DNA of 64,000 nt. It comes from Burkholderia sp. Leaf177 (GTDB taxonomy: Bacteria > Pseudomonadota > Gammaproteobacteria > Burkholderiales > Burkholderiaceae). The notes beneath the pieces were generated by a model. The model was given only the letters and a program-made list of their open reading frames with translations. It did no database searches and was not told where the DNA came from. Location of the stretch: contig NZ_LMPF01000020.1 in NCBI RefSeq assembly GCF_001424345.1, positions 261,883 to 325,882 of the forward strand, read 5' to 3'. The position numbers and the translations under genes were made by a program. Shown piece by piece: positions 1 to 8,575 of the stretch. The first letter of the stretch is position 1. Each line of letters opens with the position of its first letter.

Positions 1-1
1 T

Positions 2-922
2 GAGCCGCGCTACAGCGAACCAGGCGCTGTCGCCAAAGTTCAATCAGCGCTTGGTCTGGTCGCCGAAGGACGCGGCATTAAAGACCTCAACGCGCTGCTC
101 GATCCTGCGTCCAGGATATTTGTCCTTGGTTTGTCACCGAATGCGTCGCGCCTTTCAGTGCGCTTCTGGTTCACTGAACGTCTCGACGTTTTCAAGAAGC
201 GGCTGGAGGATCACTACGACGATTTGTCAATTAAACCCACCCCGTGGAAAACACCGCCTAATCAATGGCGCTTGTTATTGTCTATTGCTGCGCAGGACAA
301 GACTGAAAACATTTCTTCGTGGATGGCTGGCTCTTTAGCGCGTTCAATTTTAAGTGGTCAACATTATCCACGCTCTTTATCAAGCTCAGTCATTTCGCGC
401 ATACGCTCGGACGGACAGGTGACCGGAATGCGCGTCGCAATCTGCAAGGCGGCACTTTCGCGCAACCGCCGGCTCAAGCCAAAAAAATATCCAACGGAGG
501 TGCCTGTGAGTTTCGATCCAGACAATAGAGAACCCGGGTATCTGCTCGGGAGGTTGTTCGCCACGCTTGAAAGCATTCAAGAGGTGGCTCTCGGCGAAGT
601 CAATTCGAGTATCAAAGACCGTTATTACGCTTCTGCGTCAGCCGTGCCACAACGCGTGTTCCGCTTACTGCTGAACGGCGTAGTGCACCATGTTTCGCGA
701 GGTAAAAAGGGTCCAAAACGGAATCTGATTATTTCGCTAGACCTGCAGATGAGAGAGATTCTTTTTCTTATGGACGGCAATTTTCCAGCGGCGCTTTTAG
801 TTGAACAACAAAGCTGGTTTGCACTTGGCTATTACCATCAGTATCAACTCTGTTTTAATTCCGGCACAAAAAAAGACGATGCTGAAAACGGCCCCGATGA
901 AGACACGGAGAATGAGCAATGA
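2..922 (+). CDS. cas8c: Cas8c (Csd1), C-terminal part, type I-C Cascade large subunit (5' end cut by window)
   Basis: The reading frame is open from base 2 to the stop at 922, giving about 306 residues. Csd1/Cas8c proteins are usually near 600 residues, so roughly the C-terminal half is present. The stretch [17 protein letters not shown] (coded around 110-165) is characteristic of the family. Cas8c is the large subunit of the I-C Cascade. In this subtype it recognises the PAM and helps position the target DNA for Cas3. The stop overlaps the start of cas7c by 4 bp (ATGA), which suggests translational coupling. The usual upstream partners cas3 and cas5c are outside the window and cannot be assessed. 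TTG/ATG codons inside the frame should not be taken as starts. Confidence 0.93.
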   Translation, partial: EPRYSEPGAVAKVQSALGLVAEGRGIKDLNALLDPASRIFVLGLSPNASRLSVRFWFTERLDVFKKRLEDHYDDLSIKPTPWKTPPNQWRLLLSIAAQDKTENISSWMAGSLARSILSGQHYPRSLSSSVISRIRSDGQVTGMRVAICKAALSRNRRLKPKKYPTEVPVSFDPDNREPGYLLGRLFATLESIQEVALGEVNSSIKDRYYASASAVPQRVFRLLLNGVVHHVSRGKKGPKRNLIISLDLQMREILFLMDGNFPAALLVEQQSWFALGYYHQYQLCFNSGTKKDDAENGPDEDTENEQ

Positions 923-1794
923 CAATCCTCGCAAATCGCTACGAATTTGTGTATCTGTTTGACGTAACCAATGGCAATCCTAATGGCGATCCGGACAACG
1001 GTAATCAGCCTCGCATAGATCCGGAGACCAATCTCGGGATCGTTACCGATGTTTGCCTGAAACGGAAGATACGCAATTATGTGGCACTGGAGAAAGATGG
1101 TGAAGCGCGACATGCCATTTATATGCAAGAAAAAGCCATTCTCAATTTGCAGCACAAACTCGCTTATCAGGCCGTTGGCATTGAACCCGACAAGAAGCTC
1201 CCGAAGGACTCGAAGAAGGCAGACGAACTTACTCAGTGGATGTGCAACAACTTCTTTGATATTCGCGCGTTCGGCGCTGTGATGACAACCGGAGTCAACT
1301 GCGGCCAGGTTCGTGGACCGGTCCAGCTTGCATTCGCTACATCGATTGACCCGATCTTGCAAATGGAACTTTCGATCACCCGTATGGCCGTCACCACAGA
1401 AGCCGATTCCGAAAAGCAAAAAGACAACCGCACCATGGGTCGCAAACATATCCTCCCTTATGGCTTGTATCGGGCGCACGGGTTTATATCGGCGAAACTT
1501 GCGGAGCGTACCGGATTCACCGAGGACGATCTCGAACTCGTGTGGCGTTCGTTGACGAATATGTTCGAGCACGACCGCTCGGCCGCGCGCGGCGAGATGA
1601 CGGCTCGCAGGCTAATTGTCTTCAAACACGAAAGCGCATTGGGTAACGCGCCGGCGCATAAGCTTTTTGAAGCGGTCACAGTTAAGAGAAAGGAAAAAGG
1701 TAAAGAACTTCCGGCGCGCAAATTCGTCGACTACGATGTATTGATCGATAAAGCGCAGATTGCAGACGGCGTCGAAGTCATCGATCGAATCTGA
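919..1794 (+). CDS. cas7c: Cas7c (Csd2), type I-C Cascade backbone subunit
   Basis: The protein has 291 residues, the normal length for Csd2. The N-terminus carries the family signature [19 protein letters not shown] followed by [14 protein letters not shown]. Near residues 232-240 the motif [12 protein letters not shown] matches the C-terminal Csd2/Cas7 region. Several copies of Cas7 coat the crRNA spacer along the I-C Cascade. The ATG overlaps the cas8c stop (ATGA) and cas4 starts 4 bp after its stop, so it lies in the middle of one operon. No frameshift or missing block was seen. Confidence 0.96.
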   Translation: MTILANRYEFVYLFDVTNGNPNGDPDNGNQPRIDPETNLGIVTDVCLKRKIRNYVALEKDGEARHAIYMQEKAILNLQHKLAYQAVGIEPDKKLPKDSKKADELTQWMCNNFFDIRAFGAVMTTGVNCGQVRGPVQLAFATSIDPILQMELSITRMAVTTEADSEKQKDNRTMGRKHILPYGLYRAHGFISAKLAERTGFTEDDLELVWRSLTNMFEHDRSAARGEMTARRLIVFKHESALGNAPAHKLFEAVTVKRKEKGKELPARKFVDYDVLIDKAQIADGVEVIDRI

Positions 1795-1798
1795 CGCA

Positions 1799-2443
1799 AT
1801 GGCAAGTGCGCCCTTCTCCGATGAAACCATAGCGCTTTCCGCGCTCCAGCATTATCTGTTTTGCCCCCGGCAATGCGCACTTATCCACGTTGAACAGATA
1901 TGGAGCGAGAACGTCTATACCGCCGAGGGGCGCGTGCTGCACGAACAAGCCGATTTGCCCCGCGCGGAAAGCCGCCGTGGTGTGCGAACCGTTACCGCGA
2001 TGCCATTATCAAACGCGGAATTGGGTATTGCCGGCATCGCGGATGTCGTGGAATTTCATCGGCTGGACAATGAGCAAGTCGAACGCGCTTATCCGGTCGA
2101 ATACAAGCGCGGAAAACCGAAAGCGCATCGCGCCGACGAAGTTCAGCTTTGTGCACAGACCTTGTGTCTGGAATACATGTTGAAGCAGTCCATTCTCGAA
2201 GGCGCGCTTTTCTATGGTAAGACGCGCCGTCGTCGTGTCGTTCCTATTGATACCGAATTGAGAGCGTTGACCATTAACACGATCGAGCTCGTGCGTGCGT
2301 TGGTCCGGGATGGTCTCACGCCTATGGCGCGTTACGAAGCAAGTCGCTGCGACTCATGTTCTCTGATTGACGATTGCCGGCCGCAAATGCTGGGGCGACA
2401 TGGCTCGGTAAAAACATGGTTTGAAGCGCAACTCAAGGATTAA
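1799..2443 (+). CDS. cas4: Cas4, RecB-like Fe-S exonuclease of CRISPR adaptation
   Basis: The protein has 214 residues when started at the ATG at 1799, the best start, 4 bp after the cas7c stop. The cysteines expected for the iron-sulfur cluster are present: C22/C26 in FCPRQC near the N-terminus, then C184, C187 and C193 in the C-terminal CDSCSLIDDC. A RecB-type nuclease core is visible, with a D/E...VEYKRGK segment in the middle. In type I-C systems Cas4 works with Cas1-Cas2 to trim prespacers and enforce the PAM. It is therefore part of the adaptation module together with the next two genes. Confidence 0.94.
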   Translation: MASAPFSDETIALSALQHYLFCPRQCALIHVEQIWSENVYTAEGRVLHEQADLPRAESRRGVRTVTAMPLSNAELGIAGIADVVEFHRLDNEQVERAYPVEYKRGKPKAHRADEVQLCAQTLCLEYMLKQSILEGALFYGKTRRRRVVPIDTELRALTINTIELVRALVRDGLTPMARYEASRCDSCSLIDDCRPQMLGRHGSVKTWFEAQLKD

Positions 2444-2445
2444 TC

Positions 2446-3486
2446 TTGCGACGGCAACTCAACACGCTGTATGTCACCACCGAAGGTGCGTGGCTCAAGA
2501 AAGACGGCGCGAATGTCGTGATGGAAGTCGAAGGTGACGAACGCGCCCGGCTTCCCATTCACATGCTGGCGAGCGTTGTGTGTTTCGGGCGCGTGATGAT
2601 ATCGCCGCCGTTGCTTGGCTTTTGCGCGGAGTCTGGCGTAAGCGTCGCCTATTTATCGATGCACGGCCGTTTTCTCGCGCGCGTGGAAGGTCCGGTTTCT
2701 GGAAACGTGTTGCTGCGGCGGGAGCAATACCGCGTCAGCGACGACCTTCTTCGCGCAGCGCCAATTGTGCGCAATGTCGTCGCGGGAAAATTACATAACC
2801 AGCGCGCCGTTTTGAGCCGCGCATTGCGTGATTATGGCGAAACTTATACGGACGACATTCGACTTGAAATAGAACGCGCACAAAAGCGGCTGTTGATCAT
2901 CTCGCGTCGGCTTCCGAGTGAAAACGACATAGACGTTTTACGCGGACTGGAAGGTGAAGCTGCGCAGAATTACTTTGGCGTTTTTCAGCATTTTGTCCGT
3001 ACCGACGATCCCGTATTCAAGTTCGGTGGCAGAAGCCGAAGACCGCCGCTCGACGCGATCAACGCGGTCCTCTCTTTTTTATATACGCTGATTACCCACG
3101 ATTGCCGCTCGGCGCTGGAAACCGTTGGACTGGATCCCGCGGTAGGGTTTCTGCATCGCGACCGACCGGGACGACCGAGTCTGGCGCTTGATCTTATAGA
3201 AGAGATGCGGCCGGTACTGGCCGATCGACTGGCATTGTCGATGATTAACCGAAAACAACTGAACAAGAGGGACTTCCGTTTCCTGGATAACGGCGCGTGC
3301 TTGCTTACCGAAACATCGAGGAAGGCGTTGCTGATCGCATATCAGGAGCGAAAACGCGATGAAATCATGCATCCTTTTCTGGAAGAAAAGATCCCGCTGG
3401 GCATGGTGCCGTTTGTGCAGGCGCAGTTGCTTGCACGCCATTTACGCGGCGACCTGGACGCGTATCCCGCATTCTTGTGGAAATGA
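2446..3486 (+). CDS. cas1: Cas1, CRISPR integrase (type I-C)
   Basis: The protein has 346 residues, typical of Cas1 of subtype I-C. Metal-binding residues are visible: E171 in GEAAQNYF, H237 in GFLHRDRPGR, and the acidic set at 249-253 (LDLIEE). I chose the TTG start at 2446, 2 bp after the cas4 stop, because AAGGA at about 2435-2439 sits at the right distance and the resulting N-terminus (MRRQLNTLYVTT) matches the family. Cas1 and Cas2 form the complex that inserts new spacers at the leader end of the array that begins at 3979. Confidence 0.95.
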   Translation: MRRQLNTLYVTTEGAWLKKDGANVVMEVEGDERARLPIHMLASVVCFGRVMISPPLLGFCAESGVSVAYLSMHGRFLARVEGPVSGNVLLRREQYRVSDDLLRAAPIVRNVVAGKLHNQRAVLSRALRDYGETYTDDIRLEIERAQKRLLIISRRLPSENDIDVLRGLEGEAAQNYFGVFQHFVRTDDPVFKFGGRSRRPPLDAINAVLSFLYTLITHDCRSALETVGLDPAVGFLHRDRPGRPSLALDLIEEMRPVLADRLALSMINRKQLNKRDFRFLDNGACLLTETSRKALLIAYQERKRDEIMHPFLEEKIPLGMVPFVQAQLLARHLRGDLDAYPAFLWK

Positions 3487-3495
3487 GGAATCGCA

Positions 3496-3786
3496 ATGAT
3501 GGTGCTGGTGAGCTATGACGTGGCGACATCGACTGAAGGAGGCGCACGTCGGTTGCGCCGGGTTGCTCGCGCCTGCAAGGATTTTGGTCAGCGAGTTCAA
3601 TATTCGGTGTTCGAGATTGAAGTCGATGCTGCTCAGTGGACGTTCCTGAAGCGCCGTTTGATCAGCGTGATCGATACCGAAGTTGACAGTTTGCGATTTT
3701 ATTTTCTTGGGAATAACTGGGAGCGCCGGATTGAGCATGTCGGCGCGAAGGAGGCGGTGGATTTCAACGGGCCGTTGATTGTTTAA
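3496..3786 (+). CDS. cas2: Cas2, structural partner of Cas1 in spacer integration
   Basis: The protein has 96 residues, normal for Cas2. It begins MMVLVSYDVAT, with the conserved Asp (D8) at the end of beta-1, and contains the RVQYSVFEIE and RFYFLGNNW segments typical of I-C Cas2 ferredoxin folds. GAGG at 3485-3488 is a suitable ribosome-binding site. It is the last gene of the cas operon. The CRISPR leader begins directly after its stop. An ATGATG double start makes the exact N-terminus uncertain by one residue. Confidence 0.94.
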   Translation: MMVLVSYDVATSTEGGARRLRRVARACKDFGQRVQYSVFEIEVDAAQWTFLKRRLISVIDTEVDSLRFYFLGNNWERRIEHVGAKEAVDFNGPLIV

Positions 3787-3978
3787 GGAGTTGCGAACGT
3801 GAAGTGGCCGGGGTTTTGTAGGGAGGTTCGCGGAAATGAAGACGCTTTGATTTTGTTGGGGATTTTTCGTTGAGTGGCGGGATTTCGTATGTTGGCCGGA
3901 TTTTTTGTTTGTGACGCTGTGCCGTTCGCGGAAACGAAGGATTTTTGTCAGCCAATACAGTAAGTTAGGTGAGATGGC
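3787..3978 (+). promoter_or_regulatory. CRISPR leader between cas2 and the first repeat
   Basis: This 192-bp stretch is without a gene and is rich in G and T on the + strand, unlike the coding sequence around it. It contains two near-identical 16-bp direct repeats, GTTCGCGGAAATGAAG at 3826-3841 and GTTCGCGGAAACGAAG at 3924-3939 (one mismatch), 98 bp apart. Leaders drive array transcription and direct Cas1-Cas2 to the first repeat. No clear -35/-10 pair was identified, so the promoter position is not called. Confidence 0.75.
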
Positions 3979-4342
3979 GTCGCGCCCTTCGCGGGCGCGT
4001 GGATTTAAACATTTTAGCCAGCGCGTCTGATGTTTCTCCTGCATCGTCGCGCCCTTCGCGGGCGCGTGGATTTAAACATCGATGGTCATGCCGCGATAAA
4101 GACGCCACGCCGTCGCGCCCTTCGCGGGCGCGTGGATTTAAACGGACGAACAGCGGCAGTTATCGGCATCGTATCGGTCGCGCCCTTCGCGGGCGCGTGG
4201 ATTTAAACGGCTTTGGCAATGAAGCGCTTGCGGGTGCGTTTGGGTGTCGCGCCCTTCGCGGGCGCGTGGATTTAAACCAGCTTGTGCTGACGAAGGCATT
4301 GTTGTATTTCGTCGCGCCCTTCGCGGGCGCGTGGATTTAAAC
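3979..4342 (+). repeat. Leader-proximal CRISPR repeats 1-6 with shared G28T variant
   Basis: Repeats at 3979-4010, 4046-4077, 4112-4143, 4177-4208, 4246-4277 and 4311-4342 all end GGATTTAAAC. From the repeat at 4377 onward the end is GGATTGAAAC, apart from separate isolated changes. The change lies in the last 11 bases of the repeat, which are known to form the 5' handle of type I-C crRNAs. Confidence 0.97.
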
Positions 4343-6266
4343 TATGCGTGACTATCGCTATATGCGTAGCGACTTTGTCGCGCCCTTCGCGGGCGCGTGG
4401 ATTGAAACCGAGCAGATCGGCTAGCCGGCGCGGTTGTGGGCGTCGCGCCCTTCGCGGGCGCGTGGATTGAAACGCCTTGCCGTCGTTGTGCGCCGGTGCG
4501 GGTGTAGTCGTCGCGCCCTTCGCGGGCGCGTGGATTGAAACACGCATTTTGCGGTGACCCCGAAAAGAGTCGCCCGTCGCGCCCTTCGCGGGCGCGTGGA
4601 TTGAAACTCGCAGATGTAGCCCAAGCAGAGAAGCGCGCCGTCGCGCCCTTCGCGGGCGCGTGGATTGAAACGATCCCTGCGTGAGCGTAGCGCGCGGGTA
4701 GCTTTGGTCGCGCCCTTCGCGGGCGCGTGGATTGAAACATACACGCGGATATCGTCTTGCCACTGTTCGATGCGTCGCGCCCTTCGCGGGCGCGTGGATT
4801 GAAACGTCAGTCGCGGCATTGTGTTCATGCGGATTGTCGGGTCGCGCCCTTCGCGGGCGCGTGGATTGAAACCGGGGGGCGTCGAAAGTAGCAAGGCCAA
4901 CGCCATTGTCGCGCCCTTCGCGGGCGCGTGGATTGAAACCTGCAAGGCGGTTGCTTCCTCGATCTGCGTAAGGTCGCGCCCTTCGCGGGCGCGTGGATTG
5001 AAACAGCATGATTTGGATTCCTTATTTCAGCAACTATGGGGTCGCGCCCTTCGCGGGCGCGTGGATTGAAACCTGCATATGAGATCGAGGTGCGGGCGAT
5101 CCCAGGTCGCGCCCTTCGCGGGCGCGTGGATTGAAACGCGGATGCGTACACATGCGGCCGATATGTGCCGGTCGCGCCCTTCGCGGGCGCGTGGATTGAA
5201 ACCATTTTGCGCGTGAGTTTTGGGAGCTTGATCTCGGTGTCGCGCCCTTCGCGGGCGCGAGGATTGAAACGAAACGTGGGCGGCCGCAAACGGCGCGGCG
5301 GAAGGTCGCGCCCTTCGCGGGCGCGTGGATTGAAACCGCGCCCTCAATCCGTATGGGAGAACGACGAAGGTCGCGCCCTTCGCGGGCGCGTGGATTGAAA
5401 CGGGCCTCGGTTCCATCTGCAGGCATGGCGGCGCTTGTCGCGCCCTTCGCGGGCGCGTGGATTGAAACGCTGGTCAAGATGCCGCCCACCGCATCCGAGA
5501 TACGTCGCGCCCTTCGCGGGCGCGTGGATTGAAACGGCGTTCAATCGCATTCAAACGCCGGTCCGTTTCCTGTCGCGCCCTTCGCGGGCGCGTGGATTGA
5601 AACGCATCTTGGACCGTCGCACAAGACAACCGCTATCGTCGCGCCCTTCGCGGGCGCGTGGATTGAACCGCGTGGTGGGTCAAGCCCTACCTGCAGTCGG
5701 TTGCGCGTCGCGCCCTTCGCGGGCGCGTGGATTGAAACTCGGTGCATTTCAAAAGTCCAACATGTGACGTTGGCGGTCGCGCCCTTCGCGGGCGCGTGGA
5801 TTGAAACGGGGCAAGCGAATTGTTTATTACTCGCTGAGTCGCGCCCTTCGCGGGCGCGTGGATTGAAACATATCCCGCGCCAACATCGGCGCTCAGGTTT
5901 CGCGTCGCGCCCTTCGCGGGCGCGTGGATTGAAACCTGCACGCCGGTACGTGCGATGACACATGGCACGTCGCGCCCTTCGCGGGCGCGTAGATTGAAAC
6001 ACGGTGTCGGGTAAACCCGTCGCAAAGGGGCGGCGTTGCGCCCTTCGCGGGCGCGTGGATTGAAACGCTATCGCACGGACGTGACAAATGGCATGCGCGC
6101 GTCGCGCCTTTCGCGGGCACGTGGATTGAAACTTCACGGTTACATGCCCTAGTCAAATGCACAAATGGTCGCGCCCTTCGCGGGCGCGTGGATTGAAACA
6201 GGGCGACCGAACAGACTATTACAAGGTGCCGCAAGTCGCGCCCCTCCCGGTCGCATAAGCTCAAAC
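3979..6266 (+). CRISPR. Type I-C CRISPR array, 35 repeats and 34 spacers
   Basis: The repeat is 32 bp. It starts GTCGCGCC, ends GGATTGAAAC, and has a 7-bp hairpin stem CGCGCCC/GGGCGCG (repeat positions 3-9 and 15-21) around a 5-base loop TTCGC. The GGATTGAAAC end is typical of type I-C. Spacers are 30-37 bp, mostly 33-36. Repeats start at 3979, 4046, 4112, 4177, 4246, 4311, 4377 and so on to 6168; a strongly degenerate terminal copy lies at 6235-6266. Repeats 1-6 have T instead of G at position 28. Scattered single changes occur at repeats 20 (T22A), 26 (A31C), 31 (G23A), 32 (C3T) and 33 (C9T, G19A). The array follows cas2 and its leader, so the leader-proximal (newest) end is on the left. 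No spacer was noticed matching other sequence in the window by eye. Confidence 0.99.
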
Positions 6267-6529
6267 CGCAACAATTGCCAGCCCAAACGCTCGCCTTCCC
6301 CAGAACCGTCAATCGCCCTCATTCAAACTGCCCCTCACCTCGCAAAAAGCCGCCCTCACCACAAACACCACCATCAAACCGCACTCTTCACAACAACAAG
6401 CCAACCCGCATGTACCATAGCTCCCATCGCTAACCGCCCTCACATCGAAACATTCTTTTAACAATCCTAACAATACCGCTCACCCGTGATCGAGCGCAAA
6501 ATCAACCATCCATAAAAACGGACAGACTC
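6267..6529. other. Non-coding flank beyond the CRISPR array
   Basis: This 263-bp flank has no convincing gene. The + strand is strikingly rich in A and C and poor in G and T, for example the CACCACAAACACC-type runs around 6355-6370. This is the opposite strand bias to the leader at the other end of the array. It ends just before the start codon at 6530. No clear terminator or promoter was recognised; an AT-richer patch at about 6450-6475 could hold the promoter of the following gene. Confidence 0.5.
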
Positions 6530-7288
6530 ATGCCGGCCCACCACGTTCTAATCTGCCTCCCCACTTACGGCGAAGAAGTTCACGTCAATTTTGCTTTCTC
6601 ACTGCTCGACTTGACCCACGCGTTCACCAAAGCAGACGTGACCTACGAACTGTTGCACGTTGCGTCATCGCAAATCGTTCGGGCGCGCAACTTCTTCGCC
6701 AATTATTTCTTAAACAATCCTAAATTTACGCATCTGCTTTTCCTCGATACCGACATGAAGTTTCCGCCCGAATCAGTCATCAAACTTCTGGCCGCGGATA
6801 AACCCATAACAGGCGTCGCGTATCCATTCCGGCGCTTCAACCTCGACCGCACAATAGCCTCCGATGACACCGGTTTATCGATGCGCGACTGGCTCGAGAA
6901 ACACGCCGATTACACATTCGCGCCGATAGTAAACGCAGACGGCGATATCGATTTTCGTAATGGATTTGCTGAAGCGCGGCATATCGGCACTGGCGTTTTT
7001 CTCGCGCAACGTGAAGCTTTCGAAGTCACGCAACCCTTTACCGAATGCTATTCGCCACCGAAACAATATGAATCGATGATTCCCAGCGGAAAGTTCTACG
7101 GTTTCTTTGAGACGATTGAAGAGGACGGCGTCTACCTTGGCGAAGACGTTTCCTTTTGCTTGCGGGCGCGCCAGGCGGGATTATCGATATGGGCGTTGAT
7201 CGATCAGACGGTCGTGCATTACGGCGCGTCGGAGGTATCGGGGAAATATCTTCGAGCCATGCAGCTCAGCGGCAAAGTGAGCTCATAA
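6530..7288 (+). CDS. Glycosyltransferase-like protein (GT-A fold, family-2-like), function unknown
   Basis: The protein has 252 residues. It has features of a nucleotide-sugar GT-A fold: the N-terminal HVLICLPTYGEEVHV strand-loop, an ARNFF helix, the hydrophobic strand LLFLDTDMKF whose DTD is a plausible metal-binding DxD motif (around residue 80), then ITGVAYPFRR and a later GEDVSFCLRARQAG segment. No signal peptide or membrane segment is seen. The start ATG at 6530 is the first in frame. It stands alone: the CRISPR array is upstream and the next gene is convergent. Its codon use (many AT-ending codons, e.g. around 6700-6740) is less GC-rich than the core genes downstream, which hints at transfer. 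Acceptor and donor are unknown. Similar proteins occur in phages and surface-polysaccharide loci, so a link to the CRISPR system should not be assumed. Confidence 0.75.
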   Translation: MPAHHVLICLPTYGEEVHVNFAFSLLDLTHAFTKADVTYELLHVASSQIVRARNFFANYFLNNPKFTHLLFLDTDMKFPPESVIKLLAADKPITGVAYPFRRFNLDRTIASDDTGLSMRDWLEKHADYTFAPIVNADGDIDFRNGFAEARHIGTGVFLAQREAFEVTQPFTECYSPPKQYESMIPSGKFYGFFETIEEDGVYLGEDVSFCLRARQAGLSIWALIDQTVVHYGASEVSGKYLRAMQLSGKVSS

Positions 7289-7313
7289 AGCGCCGCTGAA
7301 TGACATCGGCTAT

Positions 7314-8360
7314 TCAGTGCTGGGTTATGCCAACGCCGTCTTGAATCCCGCAAACTTCGCCGCTTCCTTCAAGTTCACGCGCCGCCTTCGCGCCTTCGAC
7401 TTGAAGGATTGTCGGCAAGGAAACGCCGTTCTTCGCGGCCGTTACTTCAGCAAGAATCGATACCGCTATTTCAGGCGGCGTTCTACTGCCGATATAAATA
7501 CCAACAGGTCCATGCAATCGCGATAACTCGGCATCGGACAAATCAAACTCTTTAAGCCGCTCACGCCGCGCCGCGTTATTTTTCCGCGATCCCAACGCGC
7601 CCACATAAAATGCCGGCGTTTTCAAAGCTTCCATTAACGCGAGGTCATCGAGTTTCGGATCGTGCGTCAGTGCAATCACCGCGCATCGCTCGTCGAGCTT
7701 CATTTCCGTGACTGTATCGTCGGGCATGGTGCGCACAATCTTCGTCCCGGGCACGTCCCACTCGTCGGTATATTCCTCGCGCGGATCGCACACGGTCACG
7801 TGATAATCCAGTCCGACCGCGATGCTGCACAAATATCGCGACAACTGTCCTGCACCGATGACCAGCATCCTGAAGCGCGGACCGTGAATGGTAGAAAGCG
7901 TGGTTTCGTTGAAGACGACGCCGTCCGTTTCCTGCGCCGGCTCCAAACTAACAGCGCCGTTTTGCATGTTCAACGTACGCGTCACCAGCTTCCCTGCAAG
8001 GACCGATTCGCACAATTCGGCGATACCGCTCGCCATCGACAAAGGTTCCAGCACGAGCTGAATCGTGCCGCCGCACGGCAATCCGAACCGATGTGCTTCT
8101 TCCGCCGAAATCCCGTACTTCACGCTTTCGGGTGTCTTTTGCTCAATCCCGCGCTGCCTGACGCGTTCGATCAAATCGTCTTCTATGCAGCCGCCCGATA
8201 CCGAGCCCATCACCGCGCCATCGTCGCGAACGGCGAGCATTGCGCCTTCCGGCCGCGGCGACGAGCCCCACGTCTTGACCACTGTCACCAGCAATACGCG
8301 ATGCCCGCGTTCGAGCCATCGCGCACTGTTTCTCAAGACTTCGAGATCCACGCTGTCCAT
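7314..8360 (-). CDS. XdhC/CoxI family protein (molybdenum hydroxylase maturation factor-like)
   Basis: The protein has 348 residues from the ATG at 8360, which is preceded by AAGGGG. The N-terminal XdhC domain reads WLERGHRVLLVTVVKTWGSSPRPEGA, and a conserved GSVSGGCIEDDL motif lies around residues 55-65. The C-terminal half is the Rossmann-type XdhC_C domain, with LVIGAGQLSRYL and VGALGSRKNNAARRERL. XdhC proteins bind and sulfurate the molybdenum cofactor and insert it into xanthine dehydrogenase-type enzymes. No molybdoenzyme structural gene is next to it here, so the partner is unknown. A longer in-frame extension to 8426 is possible but lacks a good ribosome-binding site. Confidence 0.88.
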   Translation of the reverse strand: MDSVDLEVLRNSARWLERGHRVLLVTVVKTWGSSPRPEGAMLAVRDDGAVMGSVSGGCIEDDLIERVRQRGIEQKTPESVKYGISAEEAHRFGLPCGGTIQLVLEPLSMASGIAELCESVLAGKLVTRTLNMQNGAVSLEPAQETDGVVFNETTLSTIHGPRFRMLVIGAGQLSRYLCSIAVGLDYHVTVCDPREEYTDEWDVPGTKIVRTMPDDTVTEMKLDERCAVIALTHDPKLDDLALMEALKTPAFYVGALGSRKNNAARRERLKEFDLSDAELSRLHGPVGIYIGSRTPPEIAVSILAEVTAAKNGVSLPTILQVEGAKAARELEGSGEVCGIQDGVGITQH

Positions 8361-8575
8361 GTTTTCCCCTTCTTCGTCTTGCTGCTGGCAGCCGTTTGAG
8401 TTGGCTATCGCCCAGGCGCCTGGCACATCGATGCTTCAAAACCAGAGTAAAACACAGCTCCGGAATGCCCGCTCATGTTACTGCCGCTTCGCTACGGACG
8501 TAAAAGCGCCGCCTCGATGGGCGGCGCCAAGCGTGGAGCAGAACGTGCAGCAAAACCTGCAGCAAACCGAAACGC

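Noticed and set aside
4272..6137. Long ORFs on the minus strand and in other frames across the array, with repeated FNPRAREGRD or VSIHAPAKGAT-type peptides
   Set aside because: They are the 32-bp repeat and spacers read as protein; the period matches the array exactly.
4011..6234. Self-targeting spacers against genes in this window
   Set aside because: No spacer was found matching elsewhere by eye; only 64 kb could be checked.
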